A stretch of 64,000 bases of DNA from Maridesulfovibrio sp965230075 (GCF_965230075.1 NZ_OZ245945.1:3162001-3226000), one strand, 5' to 3'. Positions 40,950 through 50,726 are shown, numbered from the stretch's first letter. The notes: generated by a model not told the origin, from the sequence alone. A program made the numbers and translations.

Positions 40950-42238
40950 CGTTCCCTCATGGCGTAGCTCATGGACCCCATAAACGGCTCAAGAATATAT
41001 TCCATCACAGAACGGGTTCCGATATGAATTCCGGCAATTACCCGGATACCGGGAAAAAGCTTATAGTAGTTTCCGTCGTGCTCAAAGAAATCCTTATCTG
41101 TCTCTATGCGCACCCTGTAAAAGGTCAATCCCCGCTCAGTAGAATCTGCATCAGGACTGATATTGACAACTTTACCGTCAATATTTCCAAAACGGGAGGC
41201 ATCGCTTGAAGCCAGCTTGACCACCGCCTTCTGTCCATCCTTAACATACCCGATATCACTGATGGGCAAACGCGCTTCAATAACCAGCTTATCTCCGGCC
41301 GGGACAATATCCATGATGGTCAGTCCGGGACGCACTACCTCGCCCACGCTGACCACGTACAAGGTTTTGACAACCCCATCCACCGGAGAGCGGATGATGG
41401 TGCGCTTCAGATTATCCTCAAATTTCCTGAGCCGCTGGGAAAGCTCATCAAACTCACGACGTGCTTCCTGCAAATCCTCACGCACCGAAGCCAGATAGGA
41501 ATTCCTGATCTCCCCGATATCGGCCTTGGCCTGCGCCAGAGCAGAACGGGCCTTGGCGAGCTTGGCTGAATCTTCCTCAATGGAACTCTTAAGCTTCGAC
41601 TCTTCCTTAAGAAAACCGAGATGCTTATAGCGTGAGGTCAACCCGTCTTCCAGCAGTCCGGCGCTGATTTTAATCTGTTCACGCAAAAGTTTCAGACTGT
41701 TCCGGGAATTGCGCTGCCGGGAACTGATCTGCCTGATATCCTGCTCACGCTGTTTGATCTTTTCACGCTCGGAAAGGAGATCACTTTCAACACGGGCCTT
41801 GCGGGTCTGAAACAATTTCAAAGACCGCTCGATCAAAGCAGGAAATTGCTCGTAAATATCTTTCGGATAATCGGGAGCTTCAAGCCCCTTATCTTCAGCA
41901 GACAGACGGGCAATATTTACCCGCAGGGAAGTTACCCGAACCTCAAGCTCATCAACAGTTGAATCGCTGGCCGTCGCCTCAAGGACAATAAGTTCCTGCC
42001 CTTTGGACACCATTTCCCCCTCGCGGACATTAATTTTCATGATAATGCCGCCCTCAAGGTGCTGCACGGGCTTGACTCTTGAGCTGGGGATGACCTCCCC
42101 TTCAGCCTGACTGACAATATCCAGCTGGAAGTAACAGGCCCAGCCCAAAAAGGCGAGACACATGGCTATGCACAGGAAAAGAAAGAAATGGCTGGCGCCT
42201 TTTACTTCACCGGAATATTCCGGGTTCATGCTGGTCAT
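40946..42238 (-). CDS. Type I secretion membrane fusion protein (HlyD family)
   Basis: 430 residues. One N-terminal membrane segment (FLFLCIAMCLAFLGWACYFQLDI), then the lipoyl-like half HLEGGIIMKINVREGEMVSKGQELI, a long coiled coil (residues 95-265), the second lipoyl half (RTIIRSPVDGVVKTLYVVSVGEVVRPG) and a beta domain. It links the inner membrane ABC protein to the TolC channel. The gene overlaps both neighbours by 4 bp (ABC gene upstream, TPR-glycosyltransferase downstream), so translation is coupled. Confidence 0.92.
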   Translation of the reverse strand: MTSMNPEYSGEVKGASHFFLFLCIAMCLAFLGWACYFQLDIVSQAEGEVIPSSRVKPVQHLEGGIIMKINVREGEMVSKGQELIVLEATASDSTVDELEVRVTSLRVNIARLSAEDKGLEAPDYPKDIYEQFPALIERSLKLFQTRKARVESDLLSEREKIKQREQDIRQISSRQRNSRNSLKLLREQIKISAGLLEDGLTSRYKHLGFLKEESKLKSSIEEDSAKLAKARSALAQAKADIGEIRNSYLASVREDLQEARREFDELSQRLRKFEDNLKRTIIRSPVDGVVKTLYVVSVGEVVRPGLTIMDIVPAGDKLVIEARLPISDIGYVKDGQKAVVKLASSDASRFGNIDGKVVNISPDADSTERGLTFYRVRIETDKDFFEHDGNYYKLFPGIRVIAGIHIGTRSVMEYILEPFMGSMSYAMRER

Positions 42239-43935
42239 TGTACACTCCCGCTCTTGGAGGACTCAGCTTCTTTTGCAGCTGCATCCCTTTTGGGAAAAAG
42301 CACGTTCGGTTTCGGCTTGTTTCCGAGGTCGATAATGATATCCGCACGCTGCATGAGCCGCATATCCTGCGAAACAATGATCATGGTTTTCTTTGCCTTA
42401 ACCATACTCTGGATAATCATATCCATGGCCCGCAACCCTTCAATATCAAAACCCTCGGCAGGCTCATCAAGCACGGCCACAGCTCCCTGCACGGAAAGCG
42501 CACGAGCAAGAGCCAGCCTGCGCCGAATTCCCACAGCCAACTCCGCTCCACCATTCACTACTTGTGCTTCAAGTCCCTGAACACTGGTATCGAGATATTT
42601 CTTAAGCCCCGCGATTTCCACCACCCGGTTAAGACGTTCATCATCCATATCCGGATTGTTCAAGCAGATATTTTCCCTGATGGTAGCATTGAGGAAAGTC
42701 GGTTCCTGCGGCAGATACATAACCTGCTTACGCCACCATGGCGCGGAAAGCTGACGAACATCGACTCCGCCCACAAGAATCTGCCCCCGCCCGGGGTCAA
42801 TAAGCCCCAGCAGCAAACGCACAAGGGAAGTTTTCCCGGCCCCGTTATGACCGGTAACAATTACGATATTGCCCGGTTCAATATTCACATCCAGCCCCTC
42901 AAACAAAGGACCGGTAGAACCGGGGTAGGCAAAGCCGAGGTCTTTGATTTCGATTTCGCCCCGGTAGTCCTTAAGCTCTGTTCCTGTTTCGGATTCAAGG
43001 GGCTGGCGGACGAATTCATGCAAAGATTGCATCATCTGCCCAGCCTGAGAAATCATGACTCGTGATTTCATGAAAGATGCAGACACAGCCAGCGCCTTGC
43101 CGGAAAGGATGGATGCCCCGATCAATCCACCGGTACTCATTGATCCGGCGACAACTTCACGTGCCCCAACAGCATAAACCATAACCCGCAACAACATAGC
43201 GATGCTCTGCAAGACAGCCTGGCTGCGGGTTCCGCTTTGGACCATATCCCGCTTGATCTGCTGTAACTTATCCATCTGGGTCTGAAATACTCCAGTCAAA
43301 AAGCCACGTCCGCCGAATGCTCGGACAGTGTCAGCCCCGCTGATGGCATTAGCAAGGTTACCGCGATGAACTACGGATTCATTACGCATGGTATCGTTCA
43401 TCCGCTTGCCGCGACGCATATTCAGCCAGCCCGCAAGCATGGAGCAACCGATAGCCAGCATGGTAATCAGAGCCAGAGTCGGACTGAGAAAAAAGGTCGC
43501 CCCTACAAAAAGGATAAAGAAAGGCATATCCAGAACAGAGCAGATAACAGAGGCGTCATAACCGGCCTGCACAACCTGTATACCGCTCATGAGTTCGTGA
43601 ATACGGGCCGGGGGAATCCTGCCCAGCGTGCTCATTTTGGCCCGGGCAAGACAGCCCAGCACAGTTTCGGAAAGCACACGATCCGGCCCCACATTGACAG
43701 CCGAAGCCAAACGGACCCGGACAACAGTAAAAGCATGGTTCAAAACCCCGGCAATGAGCATACCCACGGTCAGGGTAATCAGGGTTCCGTCAAAACCATA
43801 GCCCACGTAACGGTTCAAAACCTGAATAACAAAGATCGGTGAGGCAAGGGAAAGAATATTGATAAAAAAAGACGCGAGGCAGATCTCAAAAGCCAAAAAC
43901 GGATGTAGCGACAATCTCCTCAACAACTCTCTCAT
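42235..43935 (-). CDS. Type I secretion ABC transporter, permease-ATPase
   Basis: 566 residues, LapB/RtxB-like, without an N-terminal C39 peptidase domain. Membrane part residues 15-300, ATPase residues 330-540. Walker A is GHNGAGKTSL and Walker B VAVLDEPAEGFD. The ABC signature is not LSGGQ but reads ELAVGIRRRLALARAL, and the D-loop is unusual (EGFD for SALD). These changes would affect ATP hydrolysis in one site of a homodimer, unless compensated. The cognate substrate is not in this window. Upstream is tolC, separated by 112 bp and a hairpin. Confidence 0.88.
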   Translation of the reverse strand: MRELLRRLSLHPFLAFEICLASFFINILSLASPIFVIQVLNRYVGYGFDGTLITLTVGMLIAGVLNHAFTVVRVRLASAVNVGPDRVLSETVLGCLARAKMSTLGRIPPARIHELMSGIQVVQAGYDASVICSVLDMPFFILFVGATFFLSPTLALITMLAIGCSMLAGWLNMRRGKRMNDTMRNESVVHRGNLANAISGADTVRAFGGRGFLTGVFQTQMDKLQQIKRDMVQSGTRSQAVLQSIAMLLRVMVYAVGAREVVAGSMSTGGLIGASILSGKALAVSASFMKSRVMISQAGQMMQSLHEFVRQPLESETGTELKDYRGEIEIKDLGFAYPGSTGPLFEGLDVNIEPGNIVIVTGHNGAGKTSLVRLLLGLIDPGRGQILVGGVDVRQLSAPWWRKQVMYLPQEPTFLNATIRENICLNNPDMDDERLNRVVEIAGLKKYLDTSVQGLEAQVVNGGAELAVGIRRRLALARALSVQGAVAVLDEPAEGFDIEGLRAMDMIIQSMVKAKKTMIIVSQDMRLMQRADIIIDLGNKPKPNVLFPKRDAAAKEAESSKSGSVQ

Positions 43936-43979
43936 GTGACCGATCCCCTGTCCAAAGTAAGAAAATCAACATCTGTCCG

Positions 43980-44019
43980 GAAAAAGAAAATTCCATGAGC
44001 ATGCACACATGGAATTTTC
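43980..44019 (-). terminator. Terminator between tolC and the ABC gene
   Basis: Perfect 12-base stem GAAAATTCCATG/CATGGAATTTTC, followed on the minus strand by TTTTTCC. It sits 29 bp after the tolC stop and may lower expression of the downstream secretion genes. Confidence 0.75.
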
Positions 44020-44047
44020 AGTAAACTTCGTAAAATACGCTTAAAGC

Positions 44048-45391
44048 TTATTTGAAAACATCGATATCCATCATGCCCATTTCATAGAGAAGCTTGTAGG
44101 CAAAGATAATATTATCAATGTCAGCTGTAACGCTGGCACTGGTTGCAGTGGAATAGTCCCTTTCACCGACGAGAATATCAAGAAGCTCTACCTGTTCACC
44201 TGTGGCTCTCTTTTTCTTGATCAACTCAAGGAATTCCGCAGTAATATTAGCCTGAGTCCTGTAGAGTTCAGCGTTTTTACGCAGAGTCATCAACTCAAGC
44301 CATGCGTTGCGGACATTTTCCTCTACAGTACGGCGCACATCAAGGGTCTGCTTGCGGATCTCACGCAGATTGGCTCTGGCTGCCTGAGTGGCCTCGTATT
44401 CATAAAGGCCGGAGAAACCGGAGTATCCAACCTGAAAGGTAGCCTTGTTCTCGGTTCTTACACCGCTGGCACCCTGATCCTGTTCCCTTCTCTTGCCCTC
44501 AAGAACAAATTCAAACTTGGGGTAAAGGGTAGCTTCCTGCACATCAACATCGTGGGAAAGCCTTTCTTTGGAAAATTTAAGCTGCAGCAGCAACGGGTTC
44601 TGGGCCTGGGCCTGAATGATTGCATCATCCAGAGATGCAGGCATGTAGCTGGCAGGCATGGAAACCGGAACCATCTTTTCAATTTCATCCATGGCAATGG
44701 GGAAACCGTAAACAGCCTTGAAACGGTTGCGTGCAGTCTGCAGGGAGCGCTCTACTGTAACCCTGTAGGAAGTTGCCCCGGCAAGCTGGGCCTTGATCTG
44801 GAGTTCCTTGTAGGAAAGACCTGCCCCGCGCTTAACCAAAGTTTCTTCCATACCGGAAAGACGCTTCATGCTTTCTTCGGACTGGATGGCATACTTCAAG
44901 GTTTCTCTGGCCCGTATCAAACCGAGATAGGCTTCAACACCCTGAATCATGAGTTCCTGACGGGTCTGTTCAAGAACGGCCTTGTATTCGTTCAGAAGGG
45001 CTTTGCTGCTGTCGATATCGCTATTCACACCGCCGAAATCCCAAAGGAGCTGGGTGGCTTCAATACTTTGTTCGTTGCGGCCTTTGTTGGTTCCGCCACC
45101 GGGCTTGTCAATTTCTTCGCGTCCGGCCTCTACATTAACATCAAAGGTCGGAGTCCATCCGGACCAGCTCTGAGAGACAAGGTGTTCAGCTGATTCAACA
45201 CGAGCTTCAGCAGCCTTGATCCGGTCGTGTGTGGATAGAAGATCATTGAGAATTGCTTTGAGGTAGGGCCTGCCGTCTGCCTGTTCGGGGTTCATGGGAG
45301 CCATTTCCTGCTGTGCAAAAGCAAGACTGAACGCACCTGCCATCATGCAGAGCGCCAAACCCAGAATTAAAGTCTTAATCGCTTTCACCAC
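44048..45391 (-). CDS. TolC-family outer membrane channel protein
   Basis: 447 residues. Signal peptide MVKAIKTLILGLALCMMAGAFSLAFAQ, then a TolC/OEP pattern of long helices and two beta-hairpin repeats (RPYLKAILNDLLSTHDRIKAAEARVESAEHLV; SWSGWTPTFDVNVEAGREE; FEFVLEGKRREQDQG; GYSGFSGLYEYEATQAARANLREI). It forms the outer membrane exit duct of the type I secretion system whose other parts follow downstream. Divergent from the CHASE2 cyclase, with a 177-bp AT-rich intergenic region that holds no clear operator. Confidence 0.9.
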   Translation of the reverse strand: MVKAIKTLILGLALCMMAGAFSLAFAQQEMAPMNPEQADGRPYLKAILNDLLSTHDRIKAAEARVESAEHLVSQSWSGWTPTFDVNVEAGREEIDKPGGGTNKGRNEQSIEATQLLWDFGGVNSDIDSSKALLNEYKAVLEQTRQELMIQGVEAYLGLIRARETLKYAIQSEESMKRLSGMEETLVKRGAGLSYKELQIKAQLAGATSYRVTVERSLQTARNRFKAVYGFPIAMDEIEKMVPVSMPASYMPASLDDAIIQAQAQNPLLLQLKFSKERLSHDVDVQEATLYPKFEFVLEGKRREQDQGASGVRTENKATFQVGYSGFSGLYEYEATQAARANLREIRKQTLDVRRTVEENVRNAWLELMTLRKNAELYRTQANITAEFLELIKKKRATGEQVELLDILVGERDYSTATSASVTADIDNIIFAYKLLYEMGMMDIDVFK

Positions 45392-45568
45392 ACAATCCTC
45401 CCCAAAAAACTAAACATATTAAACAGATAAAACAGAATGCTTTCTTAATTTTAACTTTATTGTATCAGATATATATAAATTTAATTGAAAAATCCAGACG
45501 ATTCATACATATATAAATAGTATTTACCAATATCTATTAACATAAATTCTAGCCCATATCCAAAAAAA

Positions 45569-47929
45569 ATGCTGAGCATACTAAAAAAAATAACCGGTTC
45601 CGATTCATTTTTCCTGCTCCTCACCGGGCTGGCCGTATCCATTCTGGTCGCAGCCCTCTATATTTTTCAGCCCCCCATCCTGCAATTCGTGGATTACAAA
45701 ATTTACGACCAGTTTATGCGTTCCAGCCCCGTGGGCCAGAAAACCAACGTCCCGGTAGTTGTAGATATTGATGACGAAAGCCTTGCCGAGCTTGGGCAGT
45801 GGCCTTGGCCCCGCTATCGTATGGCCCTGCTGCTGGCTAAAATCCAACAGGCCGGTGCACTTTCTACCGGGCTTGATATTCTCATCGGGGAACCGGACCG
45901 AACTTCCCCGGCAACCATCAAGAAGAGTCTGAGCGAAGAACTGGGCGTAACTGTTAATTTCAAAGGATTGCCTGAAGGGCTCATGGACAATGACTTGGTA
46001 TTGGCAGATGTTCTTAAGCACGGCAATTATGTACTCGGTTTCTACTTCGACTTTCTTGAAGACAAAGCTGATCCTTCTTTGAAAGAACAACCCTGCTTTG
46101 CCAAACCAGTACCCATAGCCCAAATCAGGGCTAAAGGGGCACCTCCAATCAAAGACCTGACCCTGAGTGCACTGGATGCCATCTGCCCGCTTCCGGTACT
46201 GGCGGAAGCCTCGCCCCTGTGCGGCTTTTACAACAGCCTCACCGACTATGACGGTGTTGTGCGCCGGGTTCCGTTGATTATCACCATGAACGGCAAACAA
46301 TACCCGAGTCTCGCACTTGCCACACTCATGAAAGCAATGGGCCGCAAGAACATTCTCGTTAAGAGCAGTTCCATCGGCATCGAATCCATCAGACTGGGCA
46401 AAACCACCATACCTGTTGACGCCAAAGGCCAGATGCTGGTCCGCTACCGTGGTGGAATGGAAGAATTTCCTTATTACAGTGCCAAGGATATCCTCAGCGG
46501 CAAGGTCGGAGAAAAAGAACTCAAGGGTAAAATAATTTTCATGGGAACCTCGGCTGCAGGACTGCGCGATTTAAGGGTTACCCCCTTTGCTTCGGACTAT
46601 CCCGGGGTGGAAGTGCATGCCACAATAGTGGATAACATCCTGACCCGCGACTTCATCCTCAAGCCGGACTGGGTGCCCGGTCTTGAACTGGTGCTGGTAA
46701 TGGTGGCAGGCCTTATTTCCATGGCCCTACTGACATGGTCCCGCTCCATGTGGATGATCCTACCCATCGCAGTTATGGGTACAGGAATCTTTTATGGATC
46801 ACTTTATGTTTTCCAGACTTACAATGCATACCTCACCCCCATGTATGCACTAATTGCACTGGGTACCAACTTCACCCTGCTGACCCTGATCAAATTCTGG
46901 CGCGAAGAAGGCCAGAAAAAATTCCTGCAGGCCACCTTCTCATCCTATCTGGCCCCGGAACTGATCGACGAAATGTTCTCCAACCGCGAAATGCCGGAAC
47001 TTGGTGGTGAAGCTAGGCAGGTTACCGCTTTCTTTACCGATATCCAGAGCTTCTCCACTTTCTCGGAAAAGCTCACCGCGCCACAGCTTGTTGAGCTGCT
47101 TAACGAATATCTATCGGTCATGACCGACATCCTCATCGAGGAAAAAGGAACCCTCGATAAATACGAAGGTGATGCGATTATCGCCTTCTTCGGTGCCCCC
47201 ATGGATGTACCGGACCATGCCCTGCGCGCCTGCCGGGTAGCGGTGAAAATGCAACGTGCAGGAATTGAATTACGTGAAAAATGGGCCGAAGAAAAACAAC
47301 TACCCGATGAACCGGACCGCAACACCAAGAATTTCCCCGAAGAACAATGGGCCAATGGCGAAAAGTGGCCCAAGGTAGTTCATAACATGCGCACCAGAAT
47401 CGGGGTCAACTCCGGTGAAATAGTGGTTGGTAACATGGGATCATCCATGCGCATGAACTACACCATGATGGGTGACGCGGTTAACCTAGCCGCCCGTCTG
47501 GAGGAAGGCGCCAAGCAGTTCGGTATCTTCACTGCAGTGTCCCATTTCACACTGGATCAGGAAGTGGAAGTAGACGGAGAAACCCACAAGATTCTTGATC
47601 TCGTGGAAGCACGACTTATCGATAACATTCAGGTTGTCGGTAAGAATGAACCAGTCCGAATCTACGAACTGGTAGCCATGAAAGGCAGCCTTACCGAAAA
47701 CGAAGAAATCCTCTTCGACCTTTTCGCCAAGGCTAGAGAAGAGTACGTTGCCCAGAACTGGGACAAAGCAATTGAGTTGTATCAGGAAGCCAACAAGTAC
47801 GAACTCTACAACGACACCAAACACACACCCTGCGAGGTCTTCATCAAGCGCGCCGAAGAGCACAAAATCAATCCCCCGGTCCCCGAAGGTGAGGTTTGGG
47901 ATGGGGTTTATCGGATGACTAAGAAGTAG
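45569..47929 (+). CDS. CHASE2-domain adenylate/guanylate cyclase
   Basis: 786 residues. Residues 10-30 and three helices from about residue 370 to 445 span the membrane; between them lies a CHASE2 sensory domain (VVVDIDDESLAELGQWPWPRYRMALLL; YKIIFMGTSAAGLRDLRVTPF-type end). The cytosolic class III cyclase domain has TAFFTDIQSFSTFSE and KYEGDAIIAFFGAP (metal and substrate residues) and GVNSGEIVVGNMGSSMRMNY with MMGDAVNLAARLEEG. A C-terminal helical segment resembles TPR. It makes a cyclic nucleotide on an extracytoplasmic cue. No Shine-Dalgarno is visible at the ATG. Confidence 0.9.
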   Translation: MLSILKKITGSDSFFLLLTGLAVSILVAALYIFQPPILQFVDYKIYDQFMRSSPVGQKTNVPVVVDIDDESLAELGQWPWPRYRMALLLAKIQQAGALSTGLDILIGEPDRTSPATIKKSLSEELGVTVNFKGLPEGLMDNDLVLADVLKHGNYVLGFYFDFLEDKADPSLKEQPCFAKPVPIAQIRAKGAPPIKDLTLSALDAICPLPVLAEASPLCGFYNSLTDYDGVVRRVPLIITMNGKQYPSLALATLMKAMGRKNILVKSSSIGIESIRLGKTTIPVDAKGQMLVRYRGGMEEFPYYSAKDILSGKVGEKELKGKIIFMGTSAAGLRDLRVTPFASDYPGVEVHATIVDNILTRDFILKPDWVPGLELVLVMVAGLISMALLTWSRSMWMILPIAVMGTGIFYGSLYVFQTYNAYLTPMYALIALGTNFTLLTLIKFWREEGQKKFLQATFSSYLAPELIDEMFSNREMPELGGEARQVTAFFTDIQSFSTFSEKLTAPQLVELLNEYLSVMTDILIEEKGTLDKYEGDAIIAFFGAPMDVPDHALRACRVAVKMQRAGIELREKWAEEKQLPDEPDRNTKNFPEEQWANGEKWPKVVHNMRTRIGVNSGEIVVGNMGSSMRMNYTMMGDAVNLAARLEEGAKQFGIFTAVSHFTLDQEVEVDGETHKILDLVEARLIDNIQVVGKNEPVRIYELVAMKGSLTENEEILFDLFAKAREEYVAQNWDKAIELYQEANKYELYNDTKHTPCEVFIKRAEEHKINPPVPEGEVWDGVYRMTKK

Positions 47930-50672
47930 ATTCAAATTCTTTTAAAATTGAAGCAACCTGCTCGGATAGTTCTATAAATTCAGGATTGTCCGAGTATTTT
48001 TTACTGATCCCTCTGAATTCAGTAAGATATTTTTCTGCTTCTTCCGGTTGTTCTGGTTGCAAAAGTAATAACCAAAGATTAACAGCCCCTTTAGCCTGCT
48101 GCAAAACAATCTCGGATGTGGAGTGCTCAGAAGAGGAAAGCGACCGCAAGTCAGCATAAAGAGACATGGCCTTATCAAATTCCTTAGCCTCGCCGTAATC
48201 ATTGATCAAATTATACGCACCCTCAGCCTGCTGCAAAACAATCTCGGATGTGGAGTACTCTGAAAAGGAAAGCGACTGCAAGTCTGCGTAAAAAGACTGG
48301 GCCTTATCAAATTCCTTAGCCTCGCCGTAATCATTGATCAGGTTAAACGCACCATTGGCCTGACGCAAAACAATCTCAGATGTGGAGTACTCAGAAGAAG
48401 CAAGCGACTGCAAATCAGCGTAGAGAGACTGGGCCTTATCAAACTCTCTAGCCTCGCCGTAATCATTAATCAGATTAACAGCAGCCTTGGCCTGTCGCAA
48501 AACAATCTCGGATGTGGATAATTCAGAAGAAGCAAGCGATTGCAAATCAGCATAAAGAGACATGGCCTTATCTAACTGCTTTTCAGCACGGTAATCATTG
48601 ATCAGATTAAACGCACCTTTGGCCTGTCGCAACACAATCTCGGATGTGGAGTACTCAGAAGAAGCAAGCGACTGCAAATCAGTGTAGAGAGACTGGGTTT
48701 TATCAAACTCTCTAGCCTCGCCGTAAGAATTGATCATACTAACAGCAGCCCTAGCCTGTTCTAAAACAATCTCAGATGTGGAGTACTCAGAAGAAGCAAG
48801 CAACTTCAAATCAACGTAGAGAGACTGGGCCTTATAAAATTCCTTAGCCACGCAGTAGTCAATGATCAGATTAGCAGCACCCATGGCCTGCTGCAAAGCA
48901 AACTTGGATGTAGGATACTCAGAAGAAGACAACGATTGTAAGTCAGCGTAGAGAGACTGAGCCTTATTAAATTCTTTAGCATCGCCGTAATCATTAATCA
49001 GATTAACAGCCAAGAGCGACCAAGTATATGCTGACAATTCACTAAATTGCTCCGGCTTACCGGTCAGCAGAGAAAAATTAACATGGCTAAAATAATCCTG
49101 TCGAACCCTGTCCATAAATTTCACTGAGCCGAAAGCGGAAGCACTCCAAGCAACCTTTAAAATATCTTTACGATATTTATTCACTCCTGTGTCTTCATCA
49201 TCTTTTAAAAATTCAAGCACAAAAAGCTCACCGACCAAATCCGGTTCCCAAGGCGGAATCTGATGAATCACCTTATCTTTCCCGTGAGCTTCGCAATTCA
49301 AAACCTTAAAACGGTCTTTCTCGTAGACCAACTCCCCTAGCGAAGTAACACACTCTGGTAAGTCAAAATCATATTGAGTAGAAATCCCCCCGATAATGGT
49401 TGCCAGAACAAGTAAAGCCAAATCCTTTTCAGTTACCCCACAAGGCTTCAGTATATCCTCAAGCTCACGATTGATCACATCCTGAAGCAATGACTCACGA
49501 TTAAAATGCCTATCTCCATGACCTTTGGCTACAGCACTGCCCAAGTAAGCGGCAAACAAAGGCCGCATATCTTCATCAATATCCTTCAGCCTTTCCAAAA
49601 GACTGTCCCATGACTCGGGAATTTTCTCGCTTTCCTTCTCAAAAAAAAATTCAAAAATTGATTTCGCAATTGACGGATCAGGCTCTTTCAACAGGTATGG
49701 CTTTTCGAACTGGGAATCTCTGGTATGCCTGTGCTTGGAAAGATTGCTTAACTGATGATCTGAACTGTCCCGATCCAGAATCAGTATGCGAATCTTGCAT
49801 TCATGCTTGTTCTCACGATTAGTCAACAGTCTTATAATATCATGCAGTTTATCCCGCTCCTTAGCGGTATAATCTACAACCAAAAGCGTTGGCTGGCAGG
49901 GCTGCCAATGTTTGAAACTGAAGTCAAAATCATCAAGAACCCCTGAACGAAAACCAACACCATGCTTGAGGCAAAATTCGAGCCCGAGCCTGCTTTTACC
50001 GACCCCGCCGGGTCCAATGATAACCTGCCAACTAAACATACGCTCGCTGTTAAGAAAAGATTCCAGAAAAGCAATCTCCTTTTCCCTTCCGGCAAAAGGG
50101 ATGTACTGAGAGCGATAAACGAATTTGTTTATCTCAGTGCCTGTAGTGTTGGGATTTACAAACTCCGGCTGTTCACTTAGTTGATCTTTTAATGCACCAA
50201 GTTCGACACCGATATCGTACAGCCTGTCCAGTTCCTCTAAATGTGCCTGTATATCAAGCGAAAGCGATTCTCTATGCTCAATATTTCCTGAAGCCCTATC
50301 GACATTTCCTTTTAAAAGCTCTTTCAGTCCTTCTTGTGCCGCAATTTGCTGGTTAGTCATTTTGCGCAGATCTTCAAGCTTCTCCAGAACAGCTTTTACC
50401 CGTTCAGACTTCTTGAGAAAACCCAGAAGTCTTTTCTGCGCCATGTCAGAAAGAGCTGTACCGCCATACTTTCCTATATTCACAACAAATATGGATATAA
50501 TCTTGACTGCAAGCTTAACTTTCCAACCGGAAAATCCTTCTTCTTTCAGCCAACCGATCACATATTTGGACAAATCAACATCCGAAAGCCACTTAATCAA
50601 ATCATCCGACTCAGCAAGTGACTTAAGCTGCTTCTCAACATCAAATATTTCAGAATCATTTTTATCAGGCAT
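47919..50672 (-). CDS. STAND-type NTPase with seven C-terminal 44-residue helical repeats
   Basis: 917 residues. Helical N-terminus (residues 1-180) without recognised domain; a P-loop ATPase core with VIIGPGGVGKSRLGLEF near residue 220 and Walker B TLLVVDYT near 265; a helical middle part; then repeats at residues 555-862 with consensus NLINDYGEAKEFDKAQSLYA, continuing with DLQSLASSEYSTSEIVL. The repeats are TPR-like helical pairs. This layout is that of STAND sensors, some of which act in phage defence; no effector domain or partner gene is visible here. Its end overlaps the cyclase end by 11 bp. It looks AT-richer than its neighbours. Confidence 0.82.
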   Translation of the reverse strand: MPDKNDSEIFDVEKQLKSLAESDDLIKWLSDVDLSKYVIGWLKEEGFSGWKVKLAVKIISIFVVNIGKYGGTALSDMAQKRLLGFLKKSERVKAVLEKLEDLRKMTNQQIAAQEGLKELLKGNVDRASGNIEHRESLSLDIQAHLEELDRLYDIGVELGALKDQLSEQPEFVNPNTTGTEINKFVYRSQYIPFAGREKEIAFLESFLNSERMFSWQVIIGPGGVGKSRLGLEFCLKHGVGFRSGVLDDFDFSFKHWQPCQPTLLVVDYTAKERDKLHDIIRLLTNRENKHECKIRILILDRDSSDHQLSNLSKHRHTRDSQFEKPYLLKEPDPSIAKSIFEFFFEKESEKIPESWDSLLERLKDIDEDMRPLFAAYLGSAVAKGHGDRHFNRESLLQDVINRELEDILKPCGVTEKDLALLVLATIIGGISTQYDFDLPECVTSLGELVYEKDRFKVLNCEAHGKDKVIHQIPPWEPDLVGELFVLEFLKDDEDTGVNKYRKDILKVAWSASAFGSVKFMDRVRQDYFSHVNFSLLTGKPEQFSELSAYTWSLLAVNLINDYGDAKEFNKAQSLYADLQSLSSSEYPTSKFALQQAMGAANLIIDYCVAKEFYKAQSLYVDLKLLASSEYSTSEIVLEQARAAVSMINSYGEAREFDKTQSLYTDLQSLASSEYSTSEIVLRQAKGAFNLINDYRAEKQLDKAMSLYADLQSLASSELSTSEIVLRQAKAAVNLINDYGEAREFDKAQSLYADLQSLASSEYSTSEIVLRQANGAFNLINDYGEAKEFDKAQSFYADLQSLSFSEYSTSEIVLQQAEGAYNLINDYGEAKEFDKAMSLYADLRSLSSSEHSTSEIVLQQAKGAVNLWLLLLQPEQPEEAEKYLTEFRGISKKYSDNPEFIELSEQVASILKEFESTS
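48087..49010 (-). repeat. Seven tandem 132-bp repeats within the STAND gene
   Basis: Encodes seven units of 44 residues in frame; units 3, 5, 6 and 7 are nearly identical at the protein level (for example SSEYSTSEIVLRQA) and also at the DNA level. Units 1 and 2 are more divergent. A degenerate eighth unit follows. The homogeneity suggests recent duplication or gene conversion, and repeat number could vary between strains. Confidence 0.9.
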
Positions 50673-50726
50673 AATTATTCAATATTCGAACACAATTATC
50701 TTTTCAAGTCCCACTATTAAAAAACA

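Noticed and set aside
48087..49010. Tandem repeat array considered as CRISPR or non-coding satellite
   Set aside because: The 132-bp unit is a multiple of three, fully coding, and preserves a 44-residue helical repeat.
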